From Takifugu bimaculatus (Eukaryota > Chordata > Actinopteri > Tetraodontiformes > Tetraodontidae), in contig CP034986.1 of assembly GCA_004026145.2 (NCBI GenBank), positions 16,965,304 through 17,029,303 on the forward strand: DNA of 64,000 nt, read 5' to 3'. This document shows, in pieces, positions 23,272 to 33,881 of the stretch. Below the pieces are notes generated by a model. It made no database searches, had not been told where the DNA came from, and saw nothing but the letters and a program-made list of their open reading frames with translations. Position 1 is the first letter of the stretch; each line of letters begins with the position of its first letter. Made by a program: the position numbers and the translations under genes.

Positions 23272-23756
23272 CAGTGATCCCTCGCTATATCGCGTTTCAT
23301 CTTTCACGGCTTCGCTGCTTCACGGATTTGTTTTGCGAGTCGTTCATTGCAGTTCTCAAATATAATCGAAGGTGGCATATCCGTTTATAAAAATCTTCTT
23401 GCTCAGAAAAAGAAAGAGCGCCAACAACTACCCATAACAATGTTCTTCTCTCGGAGAAAGACTCCTGCGCCTTCAGTAGAAACAGACGCTCCAGCGGAGC
23501 GGAGTCAGGACGAAGAGGCACAGCTGGGACTGGGAAATACGCCAGTGACAATGTTTCCAACCTTGTATTACTAGATTAAAATTATTGTTTTAAACAAATT
23601 TTGGGCTTTAAAACAGGTTTTGATTTTTGGTTTCATTCTATAGTTCAGTATTGCATTGTAAAATAATAAAAAAAAATAAAGCTGACTACTTCACGGATTT
23701 CACTTTTCGCGTGTTATTTTTGGAACGCAACTCCCGCGATAAACGAGGGATCACTG
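23272..23756 (+). mobile_element. Short TA-flanked DNA transposon, copy b
   Basis: The ends read CAGTGATCCCTCG and complement, with TA on both sides (23270-23271 and 23757-23758). It is the inverted, about 98.8% identical partner of 19105-19587. It starts 50 bp upstream of the unc50 ATG exon, in the presumed first intron. Confidence 0.85.
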
Positions 23757-24204
23757 TATTTGCATTTGGAAACAAATGAATTGAATTTAAGAGAAGTGTC
23801 AATATGGCAACATTAAGGTAAAATTAATACAGTACCATAAACAATTAGTATATATAGAGTGTGACATTATATAATTACAGAATCATAATATATAAAAAGT
23901 GTTGCACTTATTATGGTTCTCTAATTCTGATTCAGAAAGTTGATCCAGGCTTGTGTTGTCCAGATATTTCTTGTGGAAGATGCAGTACAAGTAATTAATT
24001 TGACTATTTTCCCCTTATTCTCAAAAGATAATATTTCTTAGGCATCCTATTTATCGCCCAACATGAAATCAGCTTGACATTTAGACTCAATGGCTCTAAA
24101 GGATATAATACAGAAACGACTGGATACTTTACATCCAGAAAATTTAAAAAGGATAGATAATGTGGATTGTCTCACTTTATTTGGTAATTAACAGTTTTAA
24201 TGAA

Positions 24205-24430
24205 TCAATCAATCTTTATTTATATAGCGTCTGTTACAATCCAAATTGTTTCTAGGCGCTTTACAGAATCCCAGGGCCTAACCCCAAACAAGCGACAGTG
24301 TCAAGGAAAAACTCCCCTTTAACAGGAAGAAATCTTGAGCAGGACCAGGCTCATATAGGGGGATCCTCGTAGAGAGAGAGGAGAAGGGGGAGGAGAAGAG
24401 GGGAGGACAGGTAGAGGAGAGAATAGGCGG
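24205..24430 (-). mobile_element. L2 LINE 3' tail
   Basis: It begins with TGAATCAATCAATCTTTATT and contains CCCAGGGCCTAACCCC and CAGGAAGAAATCTTGAGCAG, the same 3' untranslated sequence as at 60011-60200. It is antisense and severely 5' truncated. A degenerate GGAGA run follows. Confidence 0.8.
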
Positions 24431-25160
24431 AGAATAGTTTGCCACGAAGAGAGGTAGCGATGGGAAATTTTACTTCCGTGCTAAGACGGACGCTTTTTTT
24501 GGGTGTCCACGAAAGCGCCGAAAATACACTATACACGTTAAGGCGAAGTCTACACACTTAAAATATAATACGTCGCGGAGATATGTCATCATTTCCGTGA
24601 CTGCACTGTCAACGTCAATTCTGACCACCCCACACTAAACAATATCACACACGAAGCTTCTAATGATTACTTATACCTACATTCGTTTTTAGATTAACTA
24701 CATTCGAGTCACAGTACTTCCTTTTTGTTTCTGGGCGAGAATCGTGTACGCTTTATGACAAGACACAATTAGCATATTGCTAACTAGTTTTTAGAAACGA
24801 AGTGACTTAACATGCGTGATACTGGGAATCACATAAACAACTGTAACAGCAACCTTCAAATGATGCTCTGCTCCTCACCTTAAAGCACTTCTTTATACTT
24901 CTTGTTTAAAACAAAGCAATGGGTCGCTTACTAACAAGTCTAGCTACGGAGTTTTCAAAACACACCCCTACAAAACACGCCACTAAAGGGCTGAGTATAG
25001 TAGAGTTCTTCTGCTTCTTCGTCTGCTTCTTCTTCTGCTGCTTCTTCTGCTGCTGCGTCTTCTTCATGGGAACAGCCTGTGTTTGTATTACCGCCACCTT
25101 CTGGACTGGAGTATAGAGCGGAATCCTGAAGCCTAACCCTGCTACTGAGCGGTACTCAGC
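24430..25160 (-). promoter_or_regulatory. unc50: Candidate unc50 promoter and 5' exon region
   Basis: On the unc50 strand this region has CACGGAAGTA (about 24472-24481) and CACGGAAATG (about 24591-24600), close to ETS/GABP sites common in housekeeping promoters. It is richer in CpG than its surroundings. A possible untranslated-exon donor (AAG then GTGAGG) lies at 24871-24878. The transcription start is not determined. Confidence 0.35.
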
Positions 25161-25168
25161 GGTACTTT

Positions 25169-26299
25169 GGGCCAGATTCACGAAGCGTTCTTACGAACAA
25201 ATTTGTTCTTAAGTCCCACTTACGAACAGTTTACGAAGATTGTGGCATTCACCAATTTCTTCTTATCCTGGATTTATTCGTAGGTAAGAACAAATCCTAC
25301 GAACACTCAGGAGTACTCTTGCGCACATTTCAGTGCCGACATGTTGGTATGGTTGGGTTTTCTTCTCTTGTGCAGTTCAATAAAATTCAATATTACAATG
25401 ATAATTATGTCATATTTATTTATTTATTTGTTTATTTCCTATTTTTGGTGATTTACGGAGAATTTTAAAATTACGTAAATGTGCCAATGACTTAACATTA
25501 ATCAACCAAATTGGAAACCATGCCAAAACTGTCTTTTTATTTGATTTTATCTTGATTTATTTTATTAGGGGATCGAGGATATGCCCTGGCTCCCTGGTTG
25601 TTGACGCCACTGACCAACCCTCAGACTCCACAGGAGTTTTATTCAATCAGATGCATGCGCGCAGTCGCTCCACCATTGAACGCACCATCGGCATGTTAAA
25701 GGGGCGCTGGATGTGTTTGGACACAGAGCCACAACCCCGTGAGGATGTGCGTCCTGACGCAATGATGGGGCCAGACTGCAGGCACGCGGTTCACGTTCGA
25801 GCGCGATTAATTGCCCGTTTGTGAATAAAATGCATTATTGTCACAATCCGAGCACAGCTTTTACACGTTTATTTTTTTTTACATTCTTCTTTTTTTTACA
25901 TTCTCGTTGATTTCTTTAAGCGTGTTGGCTATCGTCATCAGGGTTGAGGCAATTTTATCAAGCGTGTTAGCCATCCTTTCTTGATTGTTCAACACGGCGT
26001 CAGAAATCAGGCGTGGAGAGGCAAGCTTTGGGCATTTTGCTGCTTTTTGCTCCGTCTACAGGGTCCTGCTGCAGTTCCTTTTATGGGCATTAGTGGGCGG
26101 TGATTTATGCTAATCATATGTTAATTAGACTCACCTGGCACGCGCTTTCAACTTACGAACAGATGGCATTCATCAATCTAAGAACACAGCTGCGAACAAT
26201 TCTGGGGCTTACGAACGCGTTGATGAATCCGACGTAGGGTTTTCTTAAAAAACTTCTTAATAACAACTTAAGAAAGAATCTAAGAAGATTCTTAAGAAC
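25169..26299 (+). mobile_element. Harbinger-like non-autonomous element, second copy
   Basis: This is nearly identical to 2789-3925, with the same fused transposase tail on the plus strand (25552-25824) and Myb tail on the minus strand. The left terminal repeat is intact, but the right end breaks after TTCTTAAGAAC at 26299. Opposite-oriented Harbinger sequence follows after a 28-bp linker. Confidence 0.8.
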
Positions 26300-26428
26300 G
26301 AGTCCCAGCGCATAGTTCGATTGAGGGCCAGGTGAGTCTAATTAACATATGATTAGCATAAATCACCGCCCACCAATGCCCATAAGAGGAACTGCAGCAG
26401 GCCCCTAGACAGAGCCAAAAGCAGCAAA

Positions 26429-27335
26429 ATGCCAAAAGCGAAAAAGAAGTCGGATGGAGCGCAGCAGGTGAGGAGAAAAAAAAACTTTAGTAGTACAGAG
26501 GTGGAGGTACTGCTGCAGGAAATCACCCAGAGAAAATCGCTTCTATTCAGTAGTGTTAGTGCTGGTTATACCGGCACTAATAAAAAGGAAATATGGGCGG
26601 CAATCACAAGTGCAGTGGACGCAGTGTCGGGAGAAGGACGCTCAGTAGCGGAGGTGAAAAAAAAATGGTTTGACCTTAAATGTGAAACCAAAAAAAACAT
26701 AGCTAAATTCCGACGGGAGACGCAACAGACTGGAGGAGGAACATCACACATCAAAAGCCTGTCCGAGTTTGACCAGCGCCTCAGGGCCATCATCGGAGAG
26801 ATGGCACTCTCAGGTAGGCTATATGGGGCAAATCTTATACTGTAATTGTAATGTTATTTATTTTAATTGGTTGTTTAATTTCCCCACCTCTTTAGGTGTA
26901 CCATCGGCTGAGTGTTTGGATACAGACCTGGGCCCCGAGGCAACACTGTCACCCCCTCCCTGTGCATCATCTGCACCAGAGGACTCAGAAGGTTATTTAT
27001 TTTCTGGAATAATAGCTTTTATTTAAAAGTTGTAGTACCGGAGGAATTTACCATTGTGTGTGTGTGGTATCGGAATACGTATTGGACTGAGGGTCGCAGC
27101 CATGGCTTGACTTATTTGCCTATTTATTCAAGTCCCACAGAGCCAACCTGTGGAAGGACAGACGGACCCCTCCTGCAGCAACACGCGTCCTCGGTCCCTT
27201 GCCTCTCCACGCTTGATTTCTGACGCCGTGTTGAACAATCAACAAAGGATGGCTAACACGCTTGATAAAATAGCCTCCACCCTGATGACTATAGCCAACA
27301 CGCTTAAAGAAATCAACGACAATGTAAAGAAATAA
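26429..27335 (+). CDS. Harbinger Myb/SANT-like DNA-binding protein
   Basis: Harbinger elements encode a Myb-like partner that helps the transposase enter the nucleus and bind the ends. Exon 1 (26429-26813) starts MPKAKKKSDG and holds a trihelix/SANT-like domain (NFSSTEVEVLLQEITQRKSL...WAAITSAVDAV...VKKKWFDLKCETKKNIAKFR). Exon 2 starts at 26897 after a CTCTTTAG acceptor and ends near 26992 (VPSAECLDTDLGPEATLSPP). The last exon begins near 27130 and ends with a coiled segment (MANTLDKIASTLMTIANTL) and stop at 27333-27335. Exon 1 is open throughout. The exon 2/3 joints are inferred from splice motifs only. The gene belongs to the transposon, not the host. Confidence 0.7.
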
Positions 27336-27429
27336 ACGCAAAAGCTGTGCTCTGAAACTGGTCTCTTTTTTTTCTTTTTCAAGTGAATCAAGACTGTTAG
27401 ACTGAAATTGTGACAATGATGCATTTTAT

Positions 27430-28198
27430 TCACAAACGGGCAATTAATTGCGCTCGAACGTGAACCGCGTGCCCGCAGTCTGGCCCCATCATTGGGTCAG
27501 GACGCACATCCTCACGGGGTTGTGGCTGGGGGGGGAGAGGGACACCATGCTTCATAGCGATGTTGTGCAGGACACAGCAGGCCATGATTATCCTACAGAC
27601 CTGTAATGGTGAGGGAGAGTAATAAATTAGATGAATAAACGTAATAAGATTTTATAACAAAAAATAATTACCCTCTCCGGTTTGTACAGCAATTTGCCAC
27701 CTGCTGTGTCCAAACACATCCAGCACCCCTTTAAAATGCCAATGGTGCGTTCAATTGTGCAGCGACTGCGCGCATGCATCTGATTGTATAACATTTCCTG
27801 TGGCGTCTGAGGGTTGGTCAGTGGTGTCAACAACCAGGGAGCCAGGGCATAACCTCGATCCCCTAATAAAATCAAATAAAGACAGTTGAGAGAAATTATC
27901 ATAAAAGATACTTACCAATGAGCCATGCGTCACCAGCTGCTCCTTGTTCCAGGTGTGTTCCCACGGAGCTGTTTTGAAAAATAAAGTCGTGTGCTCCTCC
28001 TGGGAACCTGGAGACCACGTTTAGTAGGTGGTTGTTGGCGTCGCAGATGAGTTGGACGTTTATGGAATGGTACTGCTTGCGGTTGAGGTATGGGAAGGGG
28101 TCTGGAGAGGGTGCCTTGATGCTTACATGGGTGCAGTCTATTGCACCAATGGTGTTCGGAAGCCCAGCGATGTTATGGAATCCTCTTTTGACTGTGAC
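27430..28198 (-). pseudogene. Harbinger DDE transposase, catalytic core (N-terminus missing)
   Basis: Exons 28198-27916, 27862-27672 and 27600-27430 join in phase with no internal stop and give 214 codons. All three catalytic residues of the DDE nuclease are visible: AIDCTH (first Asp), FPGGAHD (second Asp) and SRCTIER (Glu). GDRGYALAPWLLTPL is the conserved HARBI1-type block. The first exon begins at an AATATCAG acceptor, but the usual roughly 100-residue N-terminal part upstream is not found before the LINE insertion. So the catalytic core is open but the gene is truncated. Its last exon matches the fused tail kept in the two short copies. Confidence 0.75.
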
Positions 28199-28323
28199 CT
28201 GATATTCTGGGTGGGGGGGTTACTTGATGGCATGGTTTCCAATTTGGTTGATTAATGTTAAGTCATTGGCACATTTACGTAATTTTAAAATTCTCCGTAA
28301 ATCACCAAAAATAGGAAATAAAC

Positions 28324-30190
28324 ATCCATCCATCCATCCATCCATTCTCTACCGCTTATCCGGGGTCGGGTCGCGGGGGCAGCAGCCTAAGGAGAGAAGC
28401 CCAGACTTCCCTCTCCCCAGCTACCTCCTCCAGCTCATCCGGAGGAATCCCCAGGCGTTCCCAGGCCAGTCGAGAGACATAGTCTCTCCAACGTGTCCTG
28501 GGTCTCCCCGGGGGTCTCCTACCGGAGGGACATGCCCTGAACACCTCACCAGGGAGGCGTCCAGGGGGCATCCTGACTAGATGCCCAAGCCACCCCATCT
28601 GGCTCCTCTCAACGCGGAGGAGCAGCGACTCTACTCCGAGCTCCTCCCGGATGGCAGAGCTTCTCACCCTATCTCGAAGGGAGAGCCCAGCCACCCTACG
28701 GAGGAAGCTCATTTCAGCCGCTTGTACCCGTGATCTTGTTCTTTCGGTCATTACCCAAAGCTCATGACCATAGGTGAGGGTAGGAACGAAGATCGACCGG
28801 TAAATCGAGAGCTTCGCCTTTCGGCTCAGCTCTCTCTTCACCACAACGGACCGGTGCAGAGTCCGCATTACTGTGGACGCCGCACCGATCCGCCTGTCGA
28901 TCTCCCGCTCCATTCTTCCCCCACTCGTGAACAAGACCCCGAGGTACTTAAACTCCTCCACTTGGGGCAGGATCTCCTCCTTTACCCGGAGAAGGCACTC
29001 CACCTTTTTCCGAGAACCATGGCCTCGGATTTGGAGGTGCTGATTCTCATCCCAGCCGCTTCACATGCGGCGGCGAACCGATCCAGTGATAGTTGGAGGT
29101 CACGGGCCGATGAAGCCAACAGGACCACATCATCCGCAAAAAGCAGAGACGCGATCCTGAGGTCACCAAACCGGATCCCCTCAACACCATGACTGCACCT
29201 AGAAATTCTGTCCATAAAAATTATGAACAGAATCGGTGACAAAGGGCAGCCCTGGCGGAGGCCAACCCTCACCGGAAACGAGTTCGACTTACTGCCAGCA
29301 ATTCGGACCAAACTCTGGCACCGATCGTACAGGGAGCGGACAGCCCGTATCAGCGGGCCCGACACCCCATACTCTCGGAGGACCCCCCACAGGACCCCCC
29401 GAGGGACACGGTCGAATGCCTTCTCCAAGTCCACAAAACACATGTGGACTGGTTGGGCAAACTCCCATGCACCCTCGAAGACCCTGCTGAGGGTGTAGAG
29501 CTGGTCCACTGTTCCACGCCCAGGACGAAAACCACATTGCTCCTCCTGAATCCGAGGTTCGACTATCCGGCGGACCCTCCTCTCCAGTACCCCTGAATAG
29601 ACCTTACCAGGGAGGCTGAGGAGTGTGATCCCCCTATAGTTGGAACACACCCTCCGGTCCCCCTTCTTAAAAAGAGGGACTACCACCCCGGTCTGCCAAT
29701 GCAGCGGCACTGCCCCCGATGTCCACGCGATGTTGCAGAGTCGAGTCAACCACGACAGCCCTACAACATCCAGAGCCTTAAGGGACTCTGGGCGGATCTC
29801 ATCCACCCCCGGGGCCTTGCCACCGAGGAGTTTTTTAACTACCTCGGCAACTTCAGCCCCGGAGATACGAGAGCCCATCTCCAGGTCCCCAGGCCCTACT
29901 TCCTCACTGGAAGGCGTGTTGGTGGGATTGAGGAGGTCCTCGAAGTATTCCTTCCACCGATCCACAACATCCCGAGTTGAGGTCAGCAGCACACCATCAC
30001 CACTATACACAGTGTTGACAGTGCACTGCTTCCCCCTCCTCAGACGACGGATGGTGGTCCAGAACCTTTTAGAGGCCGTCCGAAAGTCGTTCTCCATGGC
30101 CTCACCGAACTCTTCCCATGCCCGAGTCTTTGCCTCGGCAACCGCCGTAGCTGCACTCCGCTTGGCACGCCGGTACCCATCTGCTGCCTC
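28324..30190 (-). mobile_element. RTE-clade (Rex3-like) LINE, 5' truncated
   Basis: The element is flanked by an 11-bp target duplication AGGAAATAAAC (28313-28323 and 30191-30201) within Harbinger sequence. Its 3' end is a (GGAT)n array, and ACCGCTTATCCGGGGTCGGG near 28352 is the common fish repeat end. The endonuclease is absent. The assignment to RTE/Rex3 rests on the tail and reverse-transcriptase style. Confidence 0.8.
28356..30097 (-). pseudogene. RTE-type reverse transcriptase remnant
   Basis: Frame 30097-28982 holds the fingers/palm of a reverse transcriptase (GGKAPGVDEI, LFKKGDRRVCSNYRGITLL, QCGFRPGRGTVDQ, FVDLEKAFDRVPR, GLRQGCPLSPILF, FADDVVLLASS). It runs into a second frame, 29003-28356, with the C-terminal domain (FKYLGVLFTSGG, TLTYGHELWVMTER, LGHLVRMP). 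The two overlap by about 20 bp, so one frameshift separates them. The active-site Asp pair is intact. The N-terminal endonuclease is lost by truncation. Confidence 0.85.
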
Positions 30191-30964
30191 AGGAAATAAA
30201 CAAATAAATAAATAAATATGACTGAATTATCATTGTAATATTGAATTTTATTGAACTGCACAAGAGAAGAAAACCCAACCATACCAACATGTCGGCACTG
30301 AAATGTGCGCAAGAGTACTCCTGAGTGTTCGTAGGATTTGTTCTTACCTACGAATAAATCCAGGATAAGAAGAAATTGGTGAATGCCACAATCTTCTTAA
30401 ACTGTTCGTAAGTGGGACTTAAGACCAGATTAGTGCGTAAGAACACTTCGTGAATCTGGCCCTATGTTTTGTCTGGTTTCTGACTTTTTGATGCTGATCA
30501 ATGCACTACTTGAATGTGAAGCTATGAGCCTGTATCCAGTCCAGTGCCATATAAATGGTCAACAACTCACCTGTATATACTGTTAATAATAATTATTTTA
30601 TTTACTACAATTTGCATCTCTGGAACTACCATTGCTAAAGCTATATGTGTTGCTCTGATTTGGATGCATCTGTGTTTACTTTAATTAAATGCCTGTAGAT
30701 TTTATTTATATAATTGTTTTCCAGCCTTCATTTGTCCATCCAAAACTTTCTATTTTACGATTCTTTTTTAATGTACTCTGATTCAAGATTCAAGATGTAC
30801 TTTATTCTGGATGGTTTTCTCAATGTCCCTTTAAATGTGCCCAATATACCGGTACCATGTATGATGTTTGCTGTCTTCTTATTTTAGAGGCATTCACCCA
30901 CCTCCACTTCGGGCTTTGTAGGGCTGACACTGGTGCGGTTTTCTTTACAACAGCACACTCAATC

Positions 30965-31145
30965 TTTCAATCTTTATTTATATAGCATCTTTTACAATCA
31001 AAATTGCTTCAAGGCGCTTTACCGAATCCCAGGGCCTAACCCCAGACAAGCAACAGTGGCAAGGAAAAACTCCCCTTTAACAGGAAGAAACCTTGAGCAG
31101 GACCAGGCTCGTGTAGGGGGACCCTCCTGCTGATGGCCGGCAGTC
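30965..31145 (-). mobile_element. L2 LINE 3' tail
   Basis: ATCTTTATTTATATAGCATC, CCCAGGGCCTAACCCC and the CCTCCTGCTGATGGCCGG block are shared with the 60011 copy. Only the 3' untranslated part remains. Confidence 0.8.
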
Positions 31146-31702
31146 TTAGTGCCTGATATTGAATGAGATTAAGGTTTTGTCTTTTGGCTTTGAGGCAGAT
31201 TCTAACGCAGACCCGAATAAACCTATTGTCATGGCATGCATGTTTGGTTTGTGTTTTGTTTTCCTGGTTTTCTCACTGGGGGCATGGTGGATTCGCCTGG
31301 GTACCATGCGCTGGTGACCTGAAATGGTTTTCACTTCACAGGTGTGCCCTGCCAGGGTTACTTAGTGGAATTTCTTGCCTTATTAATGGAGTTGGGACCT
31401 TCAGTTGTGTTGTGCAGGAGTCAGGTTGTTGCAAAGCAGATAGAACTATTGGACAACTGTTCGAATTCATATTATGGTAAGAACTCATTTCAGAGAAATG
31501 AGTGGTCATCATTACTCTAGAACAGGGGTTGGCAACCCTCGCTGTCCTAGTGGCTCCTGGAGGTTTTTCAAAAATATGAAAATGGAAATAGTTGGTGTAA
31601 ATATATTTTTTGTTTTAATATAATTTATGTAAGAGGAAAAACATGATAAACATTCTTAATGTTTTCCAATGCTGTAAAAATGTGTATAATATTTCATTTC
31701 AA

Positions 31703-32150
31703 CAATCAATCAATCTTTATTTTTGTAGTGTCTGTTACAATCAAAATTGTTTCTAGGCGTTTTACAGAATCCCAGGGCCTGACCCCCAACAAGCAACAGT
31801 GGCAAGCCAAATCTCCCCTCTAACAGGAAGAAACCTTGGGCAGGACCAGGCTCATGTAGGGGGACCCTCCTGCTGATGGGGCCTGGGTAGAGAGGGAGGC
31901 GAAGAAGGAGGAGGAGAGGTAGAGGAGAGAATCAGAGAAATTACCGGTAATTATAATGACCCGACAAAACACGACAGGTTGGGTCCAGCAGGGCAGGGCA
32001 GGGCAGGGCAGGGCAGGAGAGGAGAGGAGAGGAGAGGAGAGGAGAGGAGAGGAGAGGAGAGGAGAGGAGAGGAGAGGAGGCCCAGCAGGGCAGGACCTGT
32101 TGCACCTTCAGCAACAGAGTCGAAAGAGAGAAGAATGATCAAAGAATGAT
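31703..32150 (-). mobile_element. L2 LINE 3' tail with GGAGA/GGGCA arrays
   Basis: Same tail as 30965 and 60011. It continues into GGGCA repeats (31990-32015) and an almost perfect GGAGA array (32016-32078), the internal minisatellite of this L2 family's 3' untranslated region. Confidence 0.8.
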
Positions 32151-32850
32151 CTGACAGGAGTGGGTTCTGAGGGAACACTGACACATGTTCTACCTCAACA
32201 CCGTACTTCAAAACTAGGGTTAGAACTAGGTTTAACAACATCTCATTATAATGGACTTAACTTAAAGCACCATTGTACAGCAGAGTAGTCACGTGGTGCA
32301 TCATTTTCACCAGGATGTGCTGCAGGGAAAATAAACATTTAATTATGAATGCCCGTTATGTATTTGTAGCCTACTTATCATTTTGAAAGTAGGCTAATAT
32401 AGCTAATACAGACACTTACAGCATGTGTTACCTTCATAATAAGGCTTATTATGAAGACAGATTTGTTTTTTGTTTCTTTGGTCCAATTTGGCTCTTTCAA
32501 CATTTTGGGTTGCCGAACCCTGGTATAGGCCATTCAAGGCTGCAATCAAGGCTAACAAACTCAGAGTTTTAACTCTGGCATTGAATTTTATTTTACTCTT
32601 CATTACCTACGCAGATACTGAATACTGGATTTGGTTTATGTTGTAGTGTATTGTTACCTAAGCATAAAGTACAGTATATGGTCTATGTTTTCAGTTTAAG
32701 TTTTTAGTTTGATTTTAGTGTGATTTTGGTATGCTTCGGTATGCGTATCCGTATGCTTTTGTAATACATGATTTGCATATCCATCTGCATCAGTTATATA
32801 TGTTTTACGTGTCTACCTACATCAGTAGGATGCATCTGCTTCTGCTTCTT
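32150..32850. other. Unassigned stretch
   Basis: AT-rich with no convincing frame. TATGCTTCGGTATGCGTATC near 32735 hints at short imperfect repeats. Nothing else was seen. Confidence 0.5.
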
Positions 32851-32851
32851 A

Positions 32852-33310
32852 TGTGTTTGTGGAAAATCCACAGGTAGAAGACTGTAGAATAGTAGAAAGT
32901 CCCTTAGGCTGAGGGCCTGAGGTAGTACACAGAGCCCTGGCCCTGAAGGATGCTAGAAAGTCTGACACCTGATCAGGCTCTAGTGCCTAAGACACCAAAA
33001 GAATTGGAACTAGGGAAGGGACATGGACGAGAAAGGCATACATAACTTTTGACACCAACAGAAAAGGTTATTGATGAAATTATGCCAAAGTAGTTCACTA
33101 ATAAAAACAAATTAAGTAAAAGTTACATGAGTAAAAGAGGCATGAGGGATGGACCTCACGTCCGTATTTTAAGATATAAAAAACAGACACAAGCACTGGT
33201 TTTTCAGTATTACCTTGGTGCACCCTTTCATGTTTTCCATGTTTGTACCATCGCTGTTTTGGGGGAATAAACATTTTGGACTTGACTCTTCTGAACTCCT
33301 GTGCTCAACA
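32852..33310 (+). mobile_element. Candidate solo LTR
   Basis: TG at the start and CA at the end, a TATA-like GATATAAAAAA at about 33172, AATAAA at about 33267, and a C/T-rich GACTCTTCTGAACTCCTGTG stretch after it. This is the layout of an LTR with U3, R and U5. No target duplication or internal region is evident. The family is unknown. Confidence 0.4.
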
Positions 33311-33559
33311 TAAATAATTATCAAAGATAATTATTTGACATTTTCAGTATTGTGGAAAAATTTTGACACCAATATTGGTTCAAAATCACCTATATTGTCA
33401 AGGAATCTTTAAAGCATTCATTTCAAGTTGCACTGGTCACAAAAACAAAACAATACAAAATTGCATGAAGACAATGAGCTGTGACCAACAAATTATTTTA
33501 ATTAATTAATTCAGTTTCATTAGCTGTGCTTGGCATTTAAACCATTTTGAGAGAGTAAT

Positions 33560-33565
33560 TTTATT
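33560..33565 (-). terminator. Candidate cnn1 polyadenylation signal
   Basis: AATAAA on the minus strand lies 317 bp downstream of the cnn1 stop. The interval 33566-33881 has no other feature and is read as the 3' untranslated region. Confidence 0.45.
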
Positions 33566-33881
33566 ACACACAAACAACGACGCACACAGATGACACAATT
33601 TATGCGGGTTCCAAACTGAGATACACGAGGACAAGACAGGGGTACATTAGGATTAATGGGGTTCATTGAACATGATGCTTTCACATTGTTTTTTGTTTTG
33701 TTTTTTAAATATAAGGCCAATGTAAACATTTAACATTTACTCCTGGAAAGAAGAGCAACAGTTTCCTATAAATTAAATTTGTTCAGAGGATTAAAGAAAT
33801 ATTAGAATATCAGCATATTAAGCAAAAAACTCTTGTTTGAAATGGAGAAAAAATGTTTTTTTTGGGAGTTTTTTTCTTTGA

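Larger units (their letters stand above)
26300..30462 (-). mobile_element. Longer PIF/Harbinger element carrying both genes
   Basis: It is oriented opposite to the 25169 copy. It carries a Myb-like gene (plus strand) and a DDE transposase (minus strand) converging on 27336-27430, the usual Harbinger two-gene plan. The right terminal repeat (GTGAATCTGGCCC) ends at 30462. The left terminal repeat of this copy is missing at 26300. An RTE LINE is inserted at 28324-30190. The 30202-30462 part is the terminal non-coding region. Confidence 0.8.

Noticed and set aside
24906..25181. Lys/Gln-rich frame (KKTQQQKKQQKKK)
   Set aside because: Product of a TTC/TGC-rich simple stretch read antisense.
31956..32241. 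RGEERRGEE / LLSSPLLSSP frames
   Set aside because: Translations of the GGAGA array in an L2 tail.
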